Of a DNA stretch of 19,531 nt, positions 15,408 to 19,531 are shown in pieces (the first letter of the stretch is position 1; each line of letters starts with the position of its first letter). Made by a program: the position numbers and the translations under genes. The notes under the pieces are model-generated. The model saw only the letters and a list, made by a program, of their open reading frames with translations, was not told the origin of the DNA and searched no databases. Source of the DNA: Myxococcales bacterium (GTDB lineage Bacteria; Myxococcota_A; UBA9160; SMWR01). Location: the NCBI GenBank assembly GCA_022572485.1, contig JACZVU010000031.1:1-19531 (forward strand). The letters run 5' to 3'.

Positions 15408-16300
15408 CCCAGGTGATCGAGTGCGAGGGGGCACCTCGCGACCTGGGCTTTGATCAGGGAACCCATTGCCGCGCCGTTCTGAATGCCGCCTATCGCAGCC
15501 GATCGCGCTGGCAGCGGGCACGACTTCGTCTGCTGGCTGAATCCGACGCGTGCCGACGGGTGCGGCTGGAGATCCGACGCTTCTACCCACAGCAGGCTGA
15601 AATGATGCAAGCGATGGCCCGCGCTTCGCGCGTTCCGGTGTCGTGGCTGATCGCGATTCTCACCGGCAACCTGCCTACCGCAGCTCCGGCGGATGCCTTG
15701 GTTCTCGCGGCTGCTTCTGCAATGACCGACCGCGGGGGGTTACTCGCGCGGGCGCTACCCGGCGATGCGATCGTGCGGCGAAGCCGACCCGAAAGTGGCT
15801 TCCGATCCATCGAGTTGACGCAACCCTGGCGGACCGCCCCCCTTGCGGGCGTGAACGAGGCGGGATTCGCGGTCGCGTGTGTGTCGAACTCCGGCGGAGT
15901 CGCAGAGTCCCGGCATGCGGCTTCAGCGGCCTTGCTTGCGCACGATTGCCTGCGGCGTTTTGACGGTCTGGACGGGGCGATCAGCTGGTTGCTGGTTCGA
16001 CCCGGTGGCGGAAAATCGACGTTGGTGTTGACCGACCTTTCGGGTGAAATCGCCGGAGTGAGTATCGACGGCGATGAGCGAATGGTTTTTCGGCCCGCTG
16101 ACGATTTGATCGTTCACACCGGAGGGCACGCGAGGCAGGGTGAAATCGAGAAGGGCCTTCGTGAGGCGTCGCCTCTGTTGAGTTCCGATCTCGGTCGCTT
16201 TTTTGGAATGCCGCTCGTGGTGGTCGAACCGAACCGGCAGCGGATCGGTTTGTTGGGTGCGCGCTCCGCTCGCGAAGCGGATCGATGGTTCGAGGTCTGA
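15404..16300 (+). CDS. Acyltransferase/peptidase C45-like NTN-hydrolase homologue lacking the usual nucleophile Cys
   Basis: From GTG 15404, overlapping the larE stop, this gives 298 residues. The opening IECEGAPRDLGFDQGTHCRAVL matches the start of acyl-CoA:6-aminopenicillanate acyltransferase (peptidase C45) relatives, and PLAGVNEAGFAVACVSNSGGV (146-166) matches their conserved GxNExGLA segment; later blocks (CLRRFDGLDGAISWLL, TLVLTDLSGEIAGVSIDG) also fit the NTN fold. In active members an internal Cys-Thr becomes the N-terminal nucleophile after self-cleavage, just before a DGxxLxGRNxD segment. Here that region reads ADALVLAAASAMTDRGGLLARALPGD (96-121) with no cysteine. The protein may therefore be inactive, use another residue, or have been recruited to binding. 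The frame also opens at 15320 inside larE, but that leader is Arg/Ser-rich shadow sequence. The fused translation with larE hints at a shared job. Confidence 0.68.
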   Translation: MTQVIECEGAPRDLGFDQGTHCRAVLNAAYRSRSRWQRARLRLLAESDACRRVRLEIRRFYPQQAEMMQAMARASRVPVSWLIAILTGNLPTAAPADALVLAAASAMTDRGGLLARALPGDAIVRRSRPESGFRSIELTQPWRTAPLAGVNEAGFAVACVSNSGGVAESRHAASAALLAHDCLRRFDGLDGAISWLLVRPGGGKSTLVLTDLSGEIAGVSIDGDERMVFRPADDLIVHTGGHARQGEIEKGLREASPLLSSDLGRFFGMPLVVVEPNRQRIGLLGARSAREADRWFEV

Positions 16301-16336
16301 CGGGGTCTGCGGTTCGGATCGGAGCCGTGCCGCGTA

Positions 16337-17791
16337 TCAACGCTTGCGCGAGCGACTCTTGCCCCGTGACCCACCGGATCGCGCGCCGCCGGATCTCGAT
16401 CCCCGCGAGCGGGGGCGCTTGCGGGGAGGGCCTTCGGGCTCGCGCGGCGGAGACTCGTCGGCAACGGTGACCGTCGTCTCGGGTTTGTGTTCCTGTAGGT
16501 AGAAGGCGCAAAGCGCCGCGAGGTCGCGTTTGCCGTCGGGGGCCGACATCAAATCTTCCACCATCGGAATGTAGCGATCGATTTTTGCCCGTCGGTCCTG
16601 CTCGGGAAGCGAGCGAATCTCATGCTCGACCTTCACGGAGAGGCGCTTTCGCAGACGCGCGAGGATATCGACTTCCGTCGGGAGCTTGCGCTCCTTGATC
16701 TCGATCTGGTTGACTTTTTGCAGGTAGCGGAAATTTCCGATGTCGAGTCCTGAAACCAACGAGATTGCAACGCCGGATTTTCCCGCGCGGCCCGTCCGTC
16801 CCGTGCGGTGGATGTAGACTTCGGGAGATTGCGGCGCCGAGTAGCTGATCACGTGAGTGAGATCGCTGATGTCGATTCCGCGCGCCGCTACATCGGTCGC
16901 GACGAGGAATCGCAGCGATCCGTTCTTCATCCGGCGCATCGCGTCTTCGCGCGCAGGCTGCGAGAGATCGCCTGAGATCTGATCCGCATCGAAGCCGCGT
17001 CTCTTCAAATAAGAAGTCACGAAACGCACGTCGTCTTTCGTATTGCAGAAGATAATGGCGCTTTCGGGATCTTCGTCTTCGATGATCCGGGCGAGGTTCG
17101 CTTCCTTCGCCTGAGCGGTGGTGACCACGTAGTAGTGTTCGATCTGCTGGGGGGACAGCTGGTCATCGGAGAGCGATATGAACAAGGGATCGTTGAGAAA
17201 GACACGAGACAGCGAGCGCACGCGCTCGGGAATCGTCGCCGAGAACAGGCACGACTGTCTCTGTTTGGGGAGATTCTTCTGGATCTCGCGCATGTCGGGC
17301 CAGAAGCCCAGCGAGAGCAGCTCGTCCGCTTCATCGAGCACCAGCGTGCCGACCTGGTCGAAATTGAGCCTGCCCGACCCGAGGTGGTCGAGAATCCGTC
17401 CCGGCGTACCGACCACGACGTGGGCGCCGGCCTCGATGCCTTCGATCTGCTGGGTATATCCCACTCCACCGTAGATCGGTACACAGTTTGCCCCGACGTA
17501 TTTGCCCAGAGCTTCGATCTCGAGCGCGACCTGGCTGGCGAGTTCGCGGGTCGGACTCATCACGAGAGCCTGGCAGGCAGCCTTCGAGGTGTCGATGCGC
17601 GCGAGGATTGGAATCCCGAAAGCCCCGGTCTTGCCACTGCCCGTATGCGCCTGGACGATGAGGTCTCGGCCTTCGGCCATGGGTGGCAGCACCTTCACCT
17701 GCACCGGTGTGGGTTCAGTCCAACCGATGTCGCGAATTCCCTGCTGGATGGCCTCTGACTGGTTGGCAAAAATTTCGGAGAGGTCTTTCAT
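16337..17791 (-). CDS. DEAD-box ATP-dependent RNA helicase
   Basis: A 484-residue SF2 RNA helicase. The Q-motif region is GWTEPTPVQ (23-31), motif I AHTGSGKT (48-55), Ia PTRELASQ (80-87), Ib TPGR (129-132), II DEAD (153-156), III SAT (184-186), IV IIFCN (246-250), V ATDVAARGID (298-307) and VI HRTGRTGRAG (328-337). After the two RecA domains comes a helical segment (380-440), then an acidic-to-basic low-complexity tail (443-484) full of Arg, Ser and Gly, suited to RNA contact. The tail differs from the folded DbpA RRM domain, so I do not give a name such as dbpA or cshA. The usual roles are ribosome assembly, mRNA turnover and cold adaptation. It is divergent from gatC with 54 bp between starts and converges on the C45-like gene with a 36-bp gap. 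No strong ribosome binding site precedes ATG 17791. Confidence 0.93.
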   Translation of the reverse strand: MKDLSEIFANQSEAIQQGIRDIGWTEPTPVQVKVLPPMAEGRDLIVQAHTGSGKTGAFGIPILARIDTSKAACQALVMSPTRELASQVALEIEALGKYVGANCVPIYGGVGYTQQIEGIEAGAHVVVGTPGRILDHLGSGRLNFDQVGTLVLDEADELLSLGFWPDMREIQKNLPKQRQSCLFSATIPERVRSLSRVFLNDPLFISLSDDQLSPQQIEHYYVVTTAQAKEANLARIIEDEDPESAIIFCNTKDDVRFVTSYLKRRGFDADQISGDLSQPAREDAMRRMKNGSLRFLVATDVAARGIDISDLTHVISYSAPQSPEVYIHRTGRTGRAGKSGVAISLVSGLDIGNFRYLQKVNQIEIKERKLPTEVDILARLRKRLSVKVEHEIRSLPEQDRRAKIDRYIPMVEDLMSAPDGKRDLAALCAFYLQEHKPETTVTVADESPPREPEGPPRKRPRSRGSRSGGARSGGSRGKSRSRKR

Positions 17792-17845
17792 GGGTGGCCG
17801 AGGCTATCACGCTTTACGGTTCCGAGCCCGTGCTAGGCTCAGCCG
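17792..17845. promoter_or_regulatory. Short divergent promoter region for the helicase gene and gatCA
   Basis: Only 54 bp separate the two divergent start codons. On the plus strand TTTACG (17813-17818) and TAGGCT (17834-17839) resemble -35 and -10 hexamers with a 15-base spacer (16 if CTTTAC is used). If real, transcription would begin about at the gatC ATG, and gatC has no visible ribosome binding site, so the message could be leaderless. This is a weak prediction. Confidence 0.3.
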
Positions 17846-18151
17846 ATGGCACGCATCAATCGTGCGGAAGTGGAGCGCGTAGCTTGGCTCGCTCGTCTGT
17901 CTCTCTCCGATGAGGAAGCCGATCGACTGGTTCGGGAGTTTGACTCTTTCCTCGGCTACATCGATACGCTTCAGGAAATCGATACCGGTGGAATCGTTCC
18001 GACCGCGCATCCGATTTCGCTTCCCACGCCCACGCGCTCCGATCGACCCGCCGTGGCGATGGATCCCGAACTCGTCGTTGCCAATGCGCCGGAGTCCGCT
18101 GGGTCCGCTTTCCTCGTGCCCAAGGTGATCGTCTCCGAGGGCGAGGGCTAA
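17846..18151 (+). CDS. gatC: Aspartyl/glutamyl-tRNA amidotransferase subunit C
   Basis: A 101-residue protein of normal GatC size. It is the small subunit that stabilises GatA and wraps around the GatA-GatB interface of the amidotransferase that converts mischarged Glu-tRNA(Gln) or Asp-tRNA(Asn) to the correct aminoacyl-tRNA. The N-terminus MARINRAEVERVAWLARLSLSDEEADRLVREFDSFLGYIDTLQEIDT is the typical helical part; the middle VPTAHPISLPTPTRSDRPA gives the conserved proline-rich stretch (usually LREDxP); the end NAPESAGSAFLVPKVI matches the consensus NAPxxxxxxFxVPxVI. The C-terminal tail is short. Its TAA (18149-18151) directly abuts the gatA ATG. No ribosome binding site is seen before ATG 17846. 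Confidence 0.95.
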   Translation: MARINRAEVERVAWLARLSLSDEEADRLVREFDSFLGYIDTLQEIDTGGIVPTAHPISLPTPTRSDRPAVAMDPELVVANAPESAGSAFLVPKVIVSEGEG

Positions 18152-19531
18152 ATGTCCGAGGGGATCGGAACCCTCCGTGAGCTTCGCGCGGCACTGGACG
18201 CCGGAGAAATTTCTTCTGTCGAGATCGTGGGCCGGTGCCTGCGGCGCGCTGAGGCCTCCCAGGAGGCCCTTCACGCTTTCGTCGGCCTGCGCGCCGAGGC
18301 GGCGCTGCGCGAGGCGGAAGCGTCCGACGCGCGCCGCGGATGCGGAGAGGTCCGTTCTCCGATCGACGGGCTGCCCATCGCCATCAAGGACAACTTGGTT
18401 CAAGCGGGCGAACCCACCCGATGTGCTTCTCGCATCCTGGAGGGATTCATCTCGCCCTACACGTCGACTGCGGTTGCGGCGCTCGAGCGGTCCGGGGCGA
18501 TCGTGATCGGGCGGACCAACATGGATGAATTTGCGATGGGCTCCTCCACTGAACACTCCGTCGAAGGCCCGACCCGAAATCCTTGGAACACGGATCGCAC
18601 ACCCGGCGGTTCGTCGGGCGGATCGGCCGCGGCGGTGGCCGCGCGAATCGTGCCGGCGGCTCTGGGGAGTGACACCGGCGGGTCGATCCGACAGCCGGCT
18701 TCGTTTTGCGGCGTCGTCGGCATCAAACCGACCTACGGACGCGTTTCGCGCTGGGGGTTGGTCGCGTTCGCTTCTTCTTTGGATCAGATCGGCGCCTTCG
18801 CGCGGACCGCAGCGGATTGCGCCTGGATTCTGGAGGCCATCGCGGGCCACGATTCTCGCGACTCGACCTCGATCCCAGAGCCCGCGCCCGCGTACTCGGG
18901 TGCCCTGAGCGGTGACCTTTCTGGCCTGCGGCTCGGACTCCCAAAAGAGTATTTCGTCGAAGAAGGCGTCGATGCGGGAGTCCTGAAAGTGGTGCGCGAT
19001 GCCGTGACCGAACTCGAGCGGGCCGGTGCAAAGACCGTCGAGGTCAGCCTCCCGCATGCGCGCTATGCGATCGCCACCTACTACGCGATCGCCAACGCGG
19101 AGGCGTCGAGCAACCTCGCCCGCTTCGATGGCGTCCGCTACGGCCATCGCGCAGCAGGCGCAAAGGAGTTGACCGAGATGTACTGCCGAACGCGCTCGGA
19201 GGGATTTGGCGCGGAGGTGAAGCGGCGGATCCTGCTCGGGACCTATTTCCTCTCCGCCGGCTATTACGACGCCTACTACCGAAAGGCCCAGCAGGTCCGT
19301 ACTTTGCTGCTCGGAGACTTCGAACGGGCGTTTGAGGTTTGCGACGCCTTGCTCACGCCCACGTCGCCCGAAGTTGCGTTCCGGCTGGGTGAGAAGACTT
19401 CGGACCCTCTGACCATGTACTTGTCCGACATCTACACGGTATCGGCGAACCTGGCCGGGATTCCCGCATTGTCGACGCCCTGTGGTTCCGTCGACGGACT
19501 TCCGGTCGGCCTTCAGATTCTCGGACCCGCC
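18152..19531 (+). CDS. gatA: Aspartyl/glutamyl-tRNA amidotransferase subunit A (3' truncated by window)
   Basis: The frame stays open from ATG 18152 to the right edge, giving 460 residues of a family usually about 485-490 long, so perhaps 25-30 residues are missing. GatA is the amidase-signature subunit that releases ammonia from glutamine for tRNA amidation. The catalytic triad is complete: Lys79 in PIAIKDN, cis-Ser154 in PGGSSGGSAAAV and nucleophile Ser178 in GSDTGGSIRQPASFCG, the same numbers as in well-studied bacterial GatA. GRTNMDEFAMGSSTE (120-134) and IKPTYGRVSRWGLVAFASSLDQIG follow as expected, and the visible end is GLPVGLQILGPA. GAGGG lies four bases before the ATG, which starts in the base after the gatC stop, so the two are co-translated. 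The order gatC-gatA predicts gatB next. Confidence 0.97.
   Translation, partial: MSEGIGTLRELRAALDAGEISSVEIVGRCLRRAEASQEALHAFVGLRAEAALREAEASDARRGCGEVRSPIDGLPIAIKDNLVQAGEPTRCASRILEGFISPYTSTAVAALERSGAIVIGRTNMDEFAMGSSTEHSVEGPTRNPWNTDRTPGGSSGGSAAAVAARIVPAALGSDTGGSIRQPASFCGVVGIKPTYGRVSRWGLVAFASSLDQIGAFARTAADCAWILEAIAGHDSRDSTSIPEPAPAYSGALSGDLSGLRLGLPKEYFVEEGVDAGVLKVVRDAVTELERAGAKTVEVSLPHARYAIATYYAIANAEASSNLARFDGVRYGHRAAGAKELTEMYCRTRSEGFGAEVKRRILLGTYFLSAGYYDAYYRKAQQVRTLLLGDFERAFEVCDALLTPTSPEVAFRLGEKTSDPLTMYLSDIYTVSANLAGIPALSTPCGSVDGLPVGLQILGPA

Noticed and set aside
17807..19147. 446-residue open frame on the minus strand opposite gatC/gatA
   Set aside because: Antisense shadow; Arg/Gly-rich composition and complete conflict with two certain genes.

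Overview
The window is a GC-rich, densely coded bacterial chromosome segment. Every complete gene I can assign looks chromosomal and vertically inherited in style, and there is no phage or plasmid backbone. GlmU/GlmS and a D-Ala-D-Ala ligase (peptidoglycan precursors), GatC/GatA (indirect tRNA amidation), a PEP-CTERM-tagged exported protein and an exported TPR protein together suggest a Gram-negative bacterium with an exosortase-type outer envelope. The gene styles (sulfatase ending in RALGYRVGS, LarE, twin methyltransferases, TTG/GTG starts) resemble former Deltaproteobacteria/Myxococcota-like lineages. That placement is an inference and no rRNA marker is present.

Layout from left to right. 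3-134: C-terminal tail of an unidentified gene. 135-465: non-coding, with two tandem 68-bp hairpin repeat units. 466-1827 glmU, then an inverted copy of the same repeat, then glmS (1926-3761). 3865-7085: a UvrD/PcrA-type helicase overlapping a SAM methyltransferase by 4 bp, followed by a second methyltransferase with a zinc-ribbon-like N-terminus and a C-terminal membrane helix (7179-8213). 8237-10624 (minus): a large exported TPR-repeat protein. It diverges from a PEP-CTERM protein (10883-11779), which is followed by a membrane-anchored alkaline-phosphatase-superfamily ('sulfatase') protein (11964-13373). A compact element with perfect terminal inverted repeats (11776-11960) sits exactly between these last two genes. 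13355-14461 (minus): ddl, converging on and overlapping the sulfatase gene end by 19 bp. 14562-15407: LarE-type sulfur transferase, overlapped by an acyltransferase/C45-like NTN-hydrolase homologue (15404-16300). 16337-17791 (minus): DEAD-box RNA helicase. 17846-19531: gatC and gatA, the latter running off the window.

How the genes work together. GlmS makes glucosamine-6-phosphate and GlmU makes UDP-GlcNAc, feeding the wall and envelope pathway that Ddl also serves. GatC and GatA form part of the GatCAB amidotransferase; gatB is expected beyond the right edge. The most distinctive region is 8.2-13.4 kb: a TPR protein (possibly PrsT-like), a PEP-CTERM protein and a membrane-anchored phosphatase/sulfatase-fold enzyme with Thr at the nucleophile position, disturbed by a small MITE-like insertion. 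A second unusual pairing is LarE with an NTN-hydrolase homologue that appears to lack its catalytic cysteine. I did not find a CRISPR array, tRNA, rRNA, complete transposase or recognisable defence system.
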